Shown piece by piece: positions 1-8,111 of a stretch of 42,634 nt of DNA (position 1 is its first letter; every line of letters begins with the position of its first letter). Both the position numbers and the translations under genes were made by a program. Source of the DNA: JAHBNG01 sp039028975 (GTDB lineage: Bacteria; Chloroflexota; Anaerolineae; Caldilineales; Caldilineaceae). The stretch covers positions 1 to 42,634 of the forward strand of contig JBCCHB010000144.1 of the NCBI GenBank assembly GCA_039028975.1, written 5' to 3'. A model generated the notes under the pieces. It was not told where the DNA came from. It saw only the letters and a list, made by a program, of their open reading frames with translations, and ran no database searches.

Positions 1-2
1 AG

Positions 3-53
3 GAAGAAGAAGACCGACGCTACGACCAACTGAGTCTCTTCGACCAAGACTGA
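3..53 (+). CDS. C-terminal end of an unidentified protein (partial)
   Basis: The third forward frame is open from the window edge to a TGA at 51-53 and encodes 16 residues, acidic and then ending LSLFDQD. The charged stretch followed by a short hydrophobic tail looks like a genuine C-terminus, and hairpins follow immediately. The other two forward frames are less protein-like. No function can be assigned from so short a tail, and the gene would lie mostly outside the window. Confidence 0.4.
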   Translation, partial: EEEDRRYDQLSLFDQD

Positions 54-61
54 TAGAAGTT

Positions 62-132
62 GCCCCCATTGGGGGCTCTAAATAACCGCTTCGAGCGGTC
101 CATGAATTCAAGCCACCGGCTCTGCCGGTGGT
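62..132. repeat. Three consecutive GC-rich hairpins
   Basis: Three short inverted repeats follow one another: 62-76 (GCCCCC/GGGGGC), 85-99 (ACCGCT/AGCGGT) and 112-132 (GCCACCGGC with a nearly complementary GCCGGTGGT). None is followed by a T-run, so they are not classic intrinsic terminators. They may still stop or stabilise the transcript of the gene ending at 53. The rest of 133-260 holds AT-rich sequence with repeated TTGAA words and no recognisable gene. Confidence 0.45.
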
Positions 133-249
133 CGCTGACTAATCGTTGAACGGTTGAATTGTTGAATTGCTAATGAGGATGACTTGGCTATTCGGAACTG
201 CCTCATCCTACCAATTCATTCCATTGAACGAGCCATTAAAAATTCAACA

Positions 250-276
250 ATTTAAGATTCTTAAATTTTTTTCTCT
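250..276. terminator. Putative terminator next to the ABC ATPase stop
   Basis: The palindrome ATTTAAG-ATT-CTTAAAT is followed on the plus strand by a run of T. It overlaps the stop codon of the ATPase gene that arrives from the right. As a plus-strand terminator it would serve the gene ending at 53; on the minus strand the T-run is weaker. The stem is AT-only, so the call is tentative. Confidence 0.35.
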
Positions 277-1859
277 CCCGCCATCATCAGCCCCAACTCC
301 TCTTCAGAGGTTTGGCGATTCTCTACAATGCCCATGATCTCGCCATCAAACATCACGGCAATGCGATCGGATAGGATACGAATTTCGTCTAAGTCTTCCG
401 AAATAAGTAGGGTTGCTAGCCCCTCAGATCTCTGCTGGAGGAGCTGGCCGTGAATATATTCAATCGCCCCAATATCGACACCCCGAGTCGGCTGGGCAGC
501 GATGAGAACCCGGGGCTTACGGGCCAGTTCACGGGCCATAACAACCTTTTGAATATTGCCTCCAGACAGATTTTTGACCACCGTCTCTTGGCTGGGCGTT
601 TTGATGTCAAAGCTTTGAATCATTCGCTTTGCATGTCGGGCAATGGCCTGGAAGATGAGCAACATCCTTTTGCTGAAGGGCGGGCGGGCGTGATCCTGCA
701 AGATAAGGTTTTCGGCAACCGTGAAGTCTTTGACTACGCCATCATGCATGCGCTCTTCAGGAATGTATGAGAGCCCTCGCTCCGTCCGTTGAGATGGGGA
801 CAGAGCTGTAGCGACTTGGTTATCGATCACAATTTGCCCGCTTTCTGGGCTTTGCAACCCGGCAATGATCTCGGCCAACCACTTTTGCCCGTTGCCCGAA
901 ACGCCTGCCACGCCCAAAATTTCGCCACTCTTTATGGAAAGCGAGATGTCCCTAAGGAGGGGTTTCCCCTGAGCAGAAATCATGCCGATGTTATCCAACT
1001 GGAGACGAATATTGGTCGAAGCTTCGTTTTGGCTAATCTCCTGATTTACTTCCTGATTTACCCCCTGCTTCTCCCCAAAGAGAACCTCTCTGCCCACCAT
1101 CATCTGAGCCAAATCATTCTTGGTCACATCTGCTGTGGCAGTCGTCCCCACTACCCTCCCGTCTCTTAACACCGTGACTCGATCGGTCAGGGCGAAGATC
1201 TCATTGAGTTTATGAGAGATGAAGATCAGTGCATGGCCATCTTGGACCATCTGGCGAAAAATAGAGAATAGCTCGTCTACTTCCTGGGGCGTTAAGACCG
1301 CCGTTGGCTCATCCAGCACAAGCAGCGCTGCACCCCGGTATAGCGCCTTAACGATCTCAACCCGTTGACGTTCGCCAACGGCTAAATCCGAAATGACGGA
1401 TTGGGGCTCAATGGTCAAACCGTACCGGCTAGACAATTCATCAATGCGCGAAGATACGGCCTCCAAATCCAGTCGTAACCCACTGGATTCCTTTAGCCCC
1501 AACGCGACATTCTCGGCTACGGTGAGGTTGTTGACCAGCATGAAGTGTTGGTGGATCATCCCGATGCCGTACCCAATCGAGTCCGTTGGGGAATGAATCT
1601 GAATGGGGCGCTCATTCAGTAGAATCTGACCCTCGTCTGGCTGATAGAGACCATAGAGGATTTTCATGAGGGTACTCTTTCCGGCGCCATTTTCACCGAG
1701 CAGCGCGTGAATTTCCCCTGCATGAACGTCAAAATCCACCCGATCATTGGCCAAGACCCCAGGGAATCGTTTAACAATCCCCTGCATCTTTAGCGATTCG
1801 ATTCTCGGTAGGCCGGAAGGGAGGAGTTTTGGGTTGGTCACATCTTTATTCTGCTTCAA
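261..1859 (-). CDS. ABC transporter ATPase, nucleoside/simple-sugar type (duplicated ATP-binding domain)
   Basis: A 532-residue cytoplasmic ATPase with two ABC cassettes in tandem, the layout of the ATPases that work with BMP-family lipoproteins (YufO/NupO and RbsA/MglA relatives). The first cassette has Walker A GENGAGKST, a signature-like AVGERQRVEI and Walker B LLVLDEPTAVL. The second has the degenerate Walker A GVSGNGQKW, a signature LSGGNIQKV and a D-loop-like QPTRGVDIG, as is usual in this family. Family knowledge suggests import of nucleosides or related compounds; the substrate cannot be read from the sequence. The open frame begins with a TTG lying in a 16-bp tandem repeat, and homologous N-termini suggest the conserved part begins near residue 25 (MQGIVKRFPGV). 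The gene follows the BMP lipoprotein by about 35 bp. No permease genes follow it. Confidence 0.9.
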   Translation of the reverse strand: MKQNKDVTNPKLLPSGLPRIESLKMQGIVKRFPGVLANDRVDFDVHAGEIHALLGENGAGKSTLMKILYGLYQPDEGQILLNERPIQIHSPTDSIGYGIGMIHQHFMLVNNLTVAENVALGLKESSGLRLDLEAVSSRIDELSSRYGLTIEPQSVISDLAVGERQRVEIVKALYRGAALLVLDEPTAVLTPQEVDELFSIFRQMVQDGHALIFISHKLNEIFALTDRVTVLRDGRVVGTTATADVTKNDLAQMMVGREVLFGEKQGVNQEVNQEISQNEASTNIRLQLDNIGMISAQGKPLLRDISLSIKSGEILGVAGVSGNGQKWLAEIIAGLQSPESGQIVIDNQVATALSPSQRTERGLSYIPEERMHDGVVKDFTVAENLILQDHARPPFSKRMLLIFQAIARHAKRMIQSFDIKTPSQETVVKNLSGGNIQKVVMARELARKPRVLIAAQPTRGVDIGAIEYIHGQLLQQRSEGLATLLISEDLDEIRILSDRIAVMFDGEIMGIVENRQTSEEELGLMMAGEKKI

Positions 1860-1907
1860 CTCTATTCTGCTTCAACTCTATTCTGCTTCAACTCTATTCT
1901 ACTTCAA
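1844..1907 (-). repeat. Four-copy 16-bp tandem repeat between the BMP gene and the ATPase
   Basis: On the minus strand the unit TTGAAGCAGAATAGAG is repeated four times, two copies exact and two with single changes. The array holds the last codons and TAG stop of the BMP gene and the TTG start of the ATPase. Each copy brings its own TTG and TAG. Because 16 is not a multiple of three, the copy number shifts the frame and the spacing between the two genes. Confidence 0.9.
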
Positions 1908-2961
1908 CTGCAAGTTCACCTGCTGCAATTGCTGCATTAGCTTCTTCGGCTGCAGCAACGGCTGCTTCATCAAGGCCATCGGCGTAGCTCATCACTAGGC
2001 CGCCATCTGCAATCGTCAACTTGTAGGCAACACCGCCCATCTCACCACTCTGGTGTCTAGTGATCATATCTTGAAGGGCCGGCACCCAATCATAGAGCTG
2101 GCTAGAGACCACAATCTCTGGGGCTAAAGAACTTTGGTCGGATTGGGTACCGAGCCAAGGAACCCCAGCTTCTTTGGCCACACCAATGGCGCCAACGACC
2201 TGTTGAGCAGAACCGGTCAATACATCCGCACCGGCATCAATATGTACGTTGGCCGCCTCTGCCGCTAAAGCTGTATCACCAAATGATCCGGTGTAGGAGA
2301 TGTTGACAACGGCATCCGAATTTGTTGCCTCGACGCCAGCCACAAAACCATCAATGTAGAGCTTGGCATCACCAGCCTCTACCGGTCCTACGACACCTAT
2401 AATGCCTGATTCAGAGATCGATGCAGCCAATACACCATTGACATATCCGCCCTCTTCCGCGCGCGCTTCATAGGCAAATACATTGGTCAATCCAGATTCA
2501 CTGCCTACATCGGTGGCTGTACCATAAGCAAAACTGGTCTCCGGGAAATCGGGGGCGATTTCAAAGAGAGAGCTGCCATACTGAGTGCCGTGGGCAATGA
2601 CAAGATTGTAACCATCTGCTGCATAATCACGTAAGGCCGCGGCTGCATCCGTAACCACAAACATGCCTTCACTGAAGGCAATCTCGACAACGTCCTCGCC
2701 ACCTGCTTCTTCCTGGATTTGCAAGAGCGCATCGAAGATTGATTGACTCCAAGCCAAATCAGTGGTAGCGCTAGGCATGACGATGGCAATGCGAATTGGC
2801 TCCATCTCGCCATCCATGGATTCATCGGCACCCTCTTCCGCTGGTGCTTCAGTCGCCTCAGGCGCAACCTCAGATTCCGCAGGGGCAGGTGCTGTGGCAC
2901 AGCCAACTGCCAAGAATAACGCTAACAGTATGGATAGTTGGAATATAATATTCTGTTTCAT
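1894..2961 (-). CDS. BMP-family substrate-binding lipoprotein
   Basis: A 355-residue secreted lipoprotein. Residues 1-20 form a signal peptide ending in a lipobox-like AVGC, so Cys21 should be lipidated. An Ala/Glu/Pro-rich linker follows to about residue 55, then the periplasmic-binding fold of the Bmp/Med (PF02608) family, with IRIAIVMPS at the start of the domain and a GVVGP strand later. Members bind nucleosides or other small solutes and hand them to an ABC permease. The ATG is preceded by AAGGAAA at a good distance. It is the first gene of a two-gene unit with the duplicated ABC ATPase. The matching permeases are not present on either side within the window. Confidence 0.9.
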   Translation of the reverse strand: MKQNIIFQLSILLALFLAVGCATAPAPAESEVAPEATEAPAEEGADESMDGEMEPIRIAIVMPSATTDLAWSQSIFDALLQIQEEAGGEDVVEIAFSEGMFVVTDAAAALRDYAADGYNLVIAHGTQYGSSLFEIAPDFPETSFAYGTATDVGSESGLTNVFAYEARAEEGGYVNGVLAASISESGIIGVVGPVEAGDAKLYIDGFVAGVEATNSDAVVNISYTGSFGDTALAAEAANVHIDAGADVLTGSAQQVVGAIGVAKEAGVPWLGTQSDQSSLAPEIVVSSQLYDWVPALQDMITRHQSGEMGGVAYKLTIADGGLVMSYADGLDEAAVAAAEEANAAIAAGELAVEVE

Positions 2962-3363
2962 CGAATAGTTTCCTTGTGTGGGAGGGGATGGTTGGATTGT
3001 AACAGATAAAGGATAGCAGAAAAGCTCATTTCATGCTATACAGAGATTAGCTATAGTTTGTTGTGCAGGTGGGACAGGTGGGACAGGTGGGACAGGTGGG
3101 ACAGGTGGGACCGGTGGCAGGCGCTTGTGGACTGCACGGAAAATAACAGGGACTTGAGGATTACACAGATGAATACGAAATAAAACCCGTGCAACCCATG
3201 AATCTTTTTATTCGAATTTCAATCTCGGCGGCGTAGCCTATTGCATGTTTGACAACTGACTATATGAATAGGACTTACGCGATTGAGGGGGGCTGAGCTT
3301 GTCGACGGTCGCCAGGTCTCACCCTTTGATAAGCTCAGGGTGCGTAATGCCTAATGAAATAGC
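2962..3363. other. Intergenic region with tandem and inverted repeats
   Basis: A 400-bp gap without a credible gene. It contains about five copies of the 9-bp unit GGTGGGACA at 3068-3115. It also contains an inverted repeat at 3276-3348: outer arms TTACGC/GCGTAA, inner arms CTGAGCTT/AAGCTCAG. The inner arms resemble the common dispersed palindrome of the CTGAGCTTGTCGAAG type. The repeat lies just downstream of the glycosidase-like gene and may act as its terminator. A weak promoter-like TACAAT lies about 50 bp upstream of the BMP gene. Confidence 0.6.
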
Positions 3364-4938
3364 CTACAACTTCGGCAGATAAAGAGTATGTTCTTGTTGT
3401 TCGGGCTCCATCGTGGGCGTTGAAGTTGGTGTTGATGTAGGGATTGCAGTAGGCGTTGTATCCGTGGATCCGGCTTCATTGTCCCGAAGGAAAGGGGTTA
3501 AGGTTGCGGTGGGACTGTTTGCTGGCGTTAGGGTATGGAATAGAGGAACAGTTGGCGTCATGGTGGGTGTCGATGTAAGGGTTTGTGTGAACGTTGGTGT
3601 AAGAGTTGGTCTATTTGGGAACTCTGTAGCCGTCTCTAGTGGTGTTATCGTATAGGTTACTGTGGCGGTAAGAGAAGCTGCATGGGTTGGCGTTATGGTG
3701 GACCAAGGATTCGCTGTCGGTGTCTCTTGTTCCGTCGGCAACTGGGTAAAAGTCGGCTGTGGCACTGGAGAATTACACTCAGCAAGAAGCTGGTCTACAT
3801 ACTCCACAAACATATCCCCTAGTATCGTCCGCTCTCCACCGATATATTCGAAGAGCGCACCATTTAGACCTGACTCTGTAGCCGGATCATAGTTGGGGAA
3901 ATTAAGGCTAAACCAAGCAAAGGATTGAACGAGTCGATTTTCATCTTCTGGGTAACCAATAGAATCGTCTTTGGCACTTAGCAAAAAATCGATCGATTCT
4001 GTCATAAAGGTTGTCGTGCTAACCCCGTCATGATCCCACTCATCTGGCAATAGAATACCAAACTCAGAGACAATCAGCGGTTTATCTCGGTATCCTCTTT
4101 CCTGCATCCACCTTCGCATTTGGACAATTTGCTCTTTGAATATTTCAAGATTCCAATGTTCTTTTGGGTGTATATAGCGCGCGTCCGCTGTATCTCCATC
4201 CATGCCAAGCGGAACTCCACTACCCCATAAGATGATTCCATCGCCAGGTACCACCCGTTCACTCATGACGTAGTTATGAACCGTCATCACATCTAGCGGT
4301 AGCTTTTCACCGAACTCCAATTCATATACCTCTAATACCATGTCCAAGTAGCGTAACCGCAGTGGCGTCGGCTGGATGATGGCAGCTAATGCAAATTGTG
4401 CGTTTGGATCGCGCTCTTTAATAAACGAGTAAATTCGATGGTAATCTAATGCATATTCTCTAGCATTTGCATAATATTCTCCGTCTTGGTCAAGATCCTC
4501 AGGCTCGTTGCCAATGATCCAGAGTTGATCTGGATTCTCTTCAGCTAGTTGACCCAGCACATCGTCAAAATCGTCTATTTTGTGCCACCACTTAGGCCTA
4601 ACCATCGGGACGTGGGTCAACTCCGCCGTGCTACTAATGTGCTTTTGATAGTTGTAGTCAAGATACCAACCGAGTTGAAGATCACCAACGGCATAATCAT
4701 GAATTTCCTTTGGAAACCACGTCAGGCCACGGCCCCGATGTACATTGATGCCAATACGGCTTTGCACATCCTCAGGACATCTGTCCAACGGCTGAGCTGC
4801 GTTTAGGGCCGCATTTGCAATTAATGGGATTTGCGAATTGTGAAGGGTAATGATGCTGAGAATGATAAGGGCAATGGGGACGAATATAGGGACTAATAAT
4901 GGCAGAAAAAATCTCTTAAAAAATAGCGAGGGAATCAT
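3364..4938 (-). CDS. Secreted glycoside hydrolase-like (GH-A clan) protein with Thr/Pro-rich tail
   Basis: A 524-residue protein with a long N-terminal hydrophobic segment (about residues 8-45) that should export or anchor it. The catalytic-type region spans about residues 55-385. It shows IIGNEPE, where E145 fits the acid/base glutamate, and IVSEFG, where E292 fits the nucleophile of a clan GH-A (beta/alpha)8 barrel. The pattern recalls the Asl1/GH128 group (Glyco_hydro_cc), but the exact family and substrate are uncertain. Residues about 390-515 are a Thr/Pro/Ser linker with TPT-type repeats, and the chain ends HTLYLPKL. A low-complexity tail ending in an aromatic-Leu-Pro motif recurs in Chloroflexota exported proteins and may be a surface-sorting signal (inference). 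The gene is monocistronic in appearance. Confidence 0.75.
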   Translation of the reverse strand: MIPSLFFKRFFLPLLVPIFVPIALIILSIITLHNSQIPLIANAALNAAQPLDRCPEDVQSRIGINVHRGRGLTWFPKEIHDYAVGDLQLGWYLDYNYQKHISSTAELTHVPMVRPKWWHKIDDFDDVLGQLAEENPDQLWIIGNEPEDLDQDGEYYANAREYALDYHRIYSFIKERDPNAQFALAAIIQPTPLRLRYLDMVLEVYELEFGEKLPLDVMTVHNYVMSERVVPGDGIILWGSGVPLGMDGDTADARYIHPKEHWNLEIFKEQIVQMRRWMQERGYRDKPLIVSEFGILLPDEWDHDGVSTTTFMTESIDFLLSAKDDSIGYPEDENRLVQSFAWFSLNFPNYDPATESGLNGALFEYIGGERTILGDMFVEYVDQLLAECNSPVPQPTFTQLPTEQETPTANPWSTITPTHAASLTATVTYTITPLETATEFPNRPTLTPTFTQTLTSTPTMTPTVPLFHTLTPANSPTATLTPFLRDNEAGSTDTTPTAIPTSTPTSTPTMEPEQQEHTLYLPKL

Positions 4939-5452
4939 GGCACTTCAACTTCCTTTTACCATGTCAGGTAATTACACAAAAATTGGCTGATTCTTAGTCC
5001 GGCTTGCAGATCATCGTTTTCCCCCATGTTGTGCTGTAGAGCTTCGATTTGCAAACAGGCAGCAGGATAATTCTTTTGAATCATTCAAGTACTAATAGTA
5101 CGGAAATTGTGGTCTCTTTGCAAATCAGGCACTCTCTCTAAACACATTGTTTGTCGTTCGCAATCAGCTTGTCCTCGTAAAGATGGGGATTGGCTCCCTA
5201 ATTCAGGGTCGGATCTGCCGATGTCATTTCTATTCAGGATCTACTATTCTCAGCTCCGTTTCAATACCGGAGTTTGAACTCCCGAGTAGAAGCTACGGAA
5301 AACTCCGGTTTTGAAAACAACCGCAGTATAATCGTGGGTTCAGTGATAGAGCTGTTCCCTAATCTCCATGTCTAAGGAATGAGCCGTAAATAACTTGCAC
5401 GTTTCATTCGGGGGTGGCCCCGTCGAATGACCAAATTATTAAATTCTCGTTC
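4939..5452. other. Intergenic region with two palindromic repeats
   Basis: A 514-bp gap between the glycosidase-like gene and aroC. I see no credible gene in it. It holds one copy each of the two dispersed palindromic families described separately (5249-5331 and 5375-5454). The remaining sequence is AT-rich with no recognised signal. Confidence 0.6.
5249..5331. repeat. Palindromic repeat family B, copy 1
   Basis: An 83-bp element beginning CTCAGCTCCGTTT and ending CCGCAGTATAA. Its arms CCGGAGTTT and AAACTCCGG form a hairpin, extended outward by GTTTCAA/TTGAAAAC. A second copy lies at 32281-32362. The two are alike in length, ends and fold, and some stem positions differ on both sides so that pairing is kept. 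Confidence 0.8.
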
Positions 5453-5454
5453 CT
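5375..5454. repeat. Palindromic repeat family A, copy 1 (overlaps aroC stop)
   Basis: An 80-bp inverted repeat. The left arm starts AGGAATGAG...TAAATAACTTG; the right arm read on the minus strand starts AGGAACGAG...TAATAATTTG. Both inner parts reach CATTCG around a GC-rich loop. Its right end provides the TAG stop codon of aroC. Related elements lie at 10812-10903 and 11118-11199. Confidence 0.8.
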
Positions 5455-6703
5455 AAAAAAGCGAAAAGATCTCGGGCTGTACGTTGCGCGACTGTTGCAT
5501 AAGTACCGCGTTCATGACCTCAATCGCCATGCGTGACTCAAGCGTCACACCAGCGCGTACGCCTACGCATGGATCATGACGACCCTTTTGCAGCTCAAAG
5601 TCGATCTCTGCCAGATTCTTACGTACAGATTTTTGTGGTTTATTGATGGTTGAGGTCGGTTTTAATCCAACCTGAAAGACCAGCGGCAGCCCTGTGGTGA
5701 TGCCACCCAATAGACCCCCATGATTGTTCCCAACATAACCGCCCATGCGGATAGGGTCATTATTCTGGCTACCTAGTCGCTCGATAACTTGGCTGCCAGC
5801 ACCCACTTCGCAAGATTGAACCGCATTGAGCCCGCCTAATGCACCCATCAAACGAACCTTTAAACTTTGATAGAGCGGATCGCCAATAAGTGGCGGCACA
5901 TTCACTGCCATGACTTCTACGGCCGCCCCCAATGAATCGCCATCGATACGCGTCTTTTTGATCAGGTCACCAGCTTCTTCCGCGAAATCGGGATCGAGGG
6001 AGTGTATCTCGGCATTGGTCAACATCTCCTCAGTATCAATAATCTGCTGCCGCTCAATGGCCAGCCCCTTATTCTCTTGTATGAGCTGATTAAAGTGATT
6101 GGCAAGACTCTTTTTGGCCTTTAGCTGACCAACCTGGGCGATCGATGAGAGAAAGACAGTCCCAAAGTGCTCCTGCAAAAAGAGCCGAGCCACTGCTCCA
6201 CCAATGACGTCGCTAATGGTGGAGCGATAGCTAGAGCGCCCGCCACCGCGGATGTCTACAAAGCTTTTGGACTGGTGGAACTTGACCAAGTCGGTATGGC
6301 CGGGGCGTACTTCGCCAGTTGGCCCTGTAAATTGAGTATAGTCTCCTGACTTTTTGGATGTGGAAAGAACCATAGCCGCAATCGGCTCACCCGTTGTAAA
6401 GCCTTCCTCATATCCTTCTGTCTGAAAAGACGTCCCGTCGACCTCAACCGAAATAGACGAGCCCGCGAGTAGTTCTTCGTGGTCCGCTTGGTATAGACCT
6501 GATAGAAAGACGACTTTATCTTTCTCATTGCGGGGTGTCCCGTGGCGGTTCCCACCAGGGCGTCGCCTGTCTAGGAAATGCTGTATCTGACTGCGGCGAA
6601 TGTGCTGGCCTGGAGGACATCCAAAGATTATCGTTGTGACGGCTGGCCCGTGGGATTCACCTGCCCCAGCTACGGCGTAGAGCGGTCCACCGAGTATTTC
6701 CAT
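5453..6703 (-). CDS. aroC: Chorismate synthase
   Basis: A 416-residue enzyme that converts 5-enolpyruvylshikimate 3-phosphate to chorismate, the precursor consumed by anthranilate synthase (trpE/trpG) upstream in this operon. Family signatures seen: GESHGP near the N-terminus, the RPGGNRHGTPRNEKD region, RPGHTDL, the GGGRSSYRST region, a GGLNAVQSCEVGAG segment and DPCVGVRA near the end. It is somewhat longer than many AroC proteins (about 360-390). The ATG overlaps the trpF stop by one base (TAATG), so translation is likely coupled. The TAG stop lies in the end of a palindromic repeat, so the last residues may have been changed when that element arrived. Confidence 0.96.
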   Translation of the reverse strand: MEILGGPLYAVAGAGESHGPAVTTIIFGCPPGQHIRRSQIQHFLDRRRPGGNRHGTPRNEKDKVVFLSGLYQADHEELLAGSSISVEVDGTSFQTEGYEEGFTTGEPIAAMVLSTSKKSGDYTQFTGPTGEVRPGHTDLVKFHQSKSFVDIRGGGRSSYRSTISDVIGGAVARLFLQEHFGTVFLSSIAQVGQLKAKKSLANHFNQLIQENKGLAIERQQIIDTEEMLTNAEIHSLDPDFAEEAGDLIKKTRIDGDSLGAAVEVMAVNVPPLIGDPLYQSLKVRLMGALGGLNAVQSCEVGAGSQVIERLGSQNNDPIRMGGYVGNNHGGLLGGITTGLPLVFQVGLKPTSTINKPQKSVRKNLAEIDFELQKGRHDPCVGVRAGVTLESRMAIEVMNAVLMQQSRNVQPEIFSLF

Positions 6704-7383
6704 TAGAGTTCCTTTACTCGCTGAATAAACTTTCGTACTTTTTCATGGTCCTTTTTGCCCGGCACGGCTTCAACACCGCTGGCTACATCTACACCCCACG
6801 GCTGAACCGTCTCTATCGCCTGAACAACGTTTTCTGGTGTCAATCCGCCTGCTAGCAAGAGGCCTGGGTATTGATGCGCCAGTCGAGCCGCGGTCCGCCA
6901 ATCTGTTTTGTGGCCTGTTCCACCATAAGCATTGGGGTCATAGGCGTCAATAAGCCAACCAGGGCCATCTTTGATGCCCAAGCGGGCATAGCTGGCGGCC
7001 TGTGAGGTTGCTTCATCCTGGCTAGAAGGTCGAAGCACTTTATATGCTTGTCCGTTCATCTGTTGGAGCATCTCCGGCTGCTCATCGCCGTGCAGCTGCG
7101 CGTAGTCAAAACGAGCTTTGCTTTGAATGCGCTGAATGTACTCTAAGGATTCATCGACAAAGACGCCAACCGTGTGAGGCCCCCCTGGCTGTGGATCACT
7201 GCCTAATGAAAATTCTTCTTGTATGCCAGCAATAATTTTTGCCGCGACATCAGGTTCGACGGCACGGGGAGACTTAGAGTAGAAGATAAACCCAAGTAAG
7301 TCAGCACCGGAGTGAGCCGCAACCAACGCATCATCCAAGTTGGTAATTCCGCAAATTTTAATGTGAGTGTTAATCATAGTCAA
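6703..7383 (-). CDS. trpF: Phosphoribosylanthranilate isomerase
   Basis: A 226-residue (beta/alpha)8 enzyme of tryptophan synthesis that isomerises phosphoribosylanthranilate. Diagnostic motifs: KICGIT at the first strand, FDYAQLHGDE, GGTG, LAGGLTPENV and GVDVASGVE in the phosphate-binding part. The open frame begins with TTG at 7383, which has an AGGG-like site about nine bases upstream; an ATG at 7377 is the alternative. The gene follows the HAD phosphatase by 11 bp and overlaps aroC by one base. Confidence 0.95.
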   Translation of the reverse strand: MTMINTHIKICGITNLDDALVAAHSGADLLGFIFYSKSPRAVEPDVAAKIIAGIQEEFSLGSDPQPGGPHTVGVFVDESLEYIQRIQSKARFDYAQLHGDEQPEMLQQMNGQAYKVLRPSSQDEATSQAASYARLGIKDGPGWLIDAYDPNAYGGTGHKTDWRTAARLAHQYPGLLLAGGLTPENVVQAIETVQPWGVDVASGVEAVPGKKDHEKVRKFIQRVKEL

Positions 7384-7394
7384 TGTTATTACCC

Positions 7395-8111
7395 TTAGAT
7401 ATGTTCAGGTAGCTGGATTAGGCTCGTCAAATAGGTTATCTCATCATATTCTTGAATCTCTTGTCTATGCCGGCCAACGCGATCAATCAAGAATGCGCCT
7501 AATCCTGCGCCCAATGCACCCTGGCAGTCATCATCAATGCGATCGCCGATAAACACCGCTTGGCTGGAAAGTGACTTTAACTGGTCTAGTGCAGCGCTGA
7601 ACGGCTGCGGGGTTGGTTTGCGCCCGTATCCATCATCGCCGCAAACAAGTGTATCAAAGTGATGGAGAATGTTGTGTTCGCCTAAGAACTTTTCTGCCCC
7701 TTTGCGGCCACGCTGGGTGATGATGCCAAGGCTGTATCCTTCATCTGCTAGGTGGTTCAGGAGTGTTGATACATCTTCAAAGAGTGGTGGAACGGGGTTT
7801 GTGCGGAAGAAGGCCAATACCTCCTCATTGCGTTTGCCATCTGGATCTGGGATCGCTAAACCCGCCAAGATTCGCCTCTGCCACTCTGTCACAATCTCTT
7901 TGGTCCACTGACCTGCGTTGATGGTTTCGCCATATACCCAAGACAGTTGAGCTTCGACCGATGCATTAATCTCATCCAATGTGCGGGGGAATCCCCACGA
8001 CTCAAGCAAGGGCGGCATCAATACATGACCGTGTTCAACCAAGGTGCCATCCAAATCAAAAATGACTGTGTTGATGCTTTCTGTATGTTCTGATTGTGCG
8101 GATTGATTCAT
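7395..8111 (-). CDS. HAD-superfamily hydrolase
   Basis: A 238-residue phosphatase-like protein. Motif I is VIFDLDGTLVE with the nucleophile Asp and the acid/base Asp. Motif II is around GIITQRG. Motif III has a Lys in GRKPTPQP. Motif IV is VFIGDRIDDD. The layout and length match the phosphoglycolate-phosphatase/pyrophosphatase-like group with a helical cap. The substrate is unknown; a link to tryptophan synthesis is suggested only by its place in the operon. The ATG overlaps the stop of the upstream broken gene by ATGA and trpF follows closely. Confidence 0.85.
   Translation of the reverse strand: MNQSAQSEHTESINTVIFDLDGTLVEHGHVLMPPLLESWGFPRTLDEINASVEAQLSWVYGETINAGQWTKEIVTEWQRRILAGLAIPDPDGKRNEEVLAFFRTNPVPPLFEDVSTLLNHLADEGYSLGIITQRGRKGAEKFLGEHNILHHFDTLVCGDDGYGRKPTPQPFSAALDQLKSLSSQAVFIGDRIDDDCQGALGAGLGAFLIDRVGRHRQEIQEYDEITYLTSLIQLPEHI

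Noticed and set aside
3413..3892. Plus-strand open frames rich in Val and Gly opposite the glycosidase-like gene
   Set aside because: They mirror the Thr/Pro-rich tail on the minus strand; no ribosome site or domain supports them.
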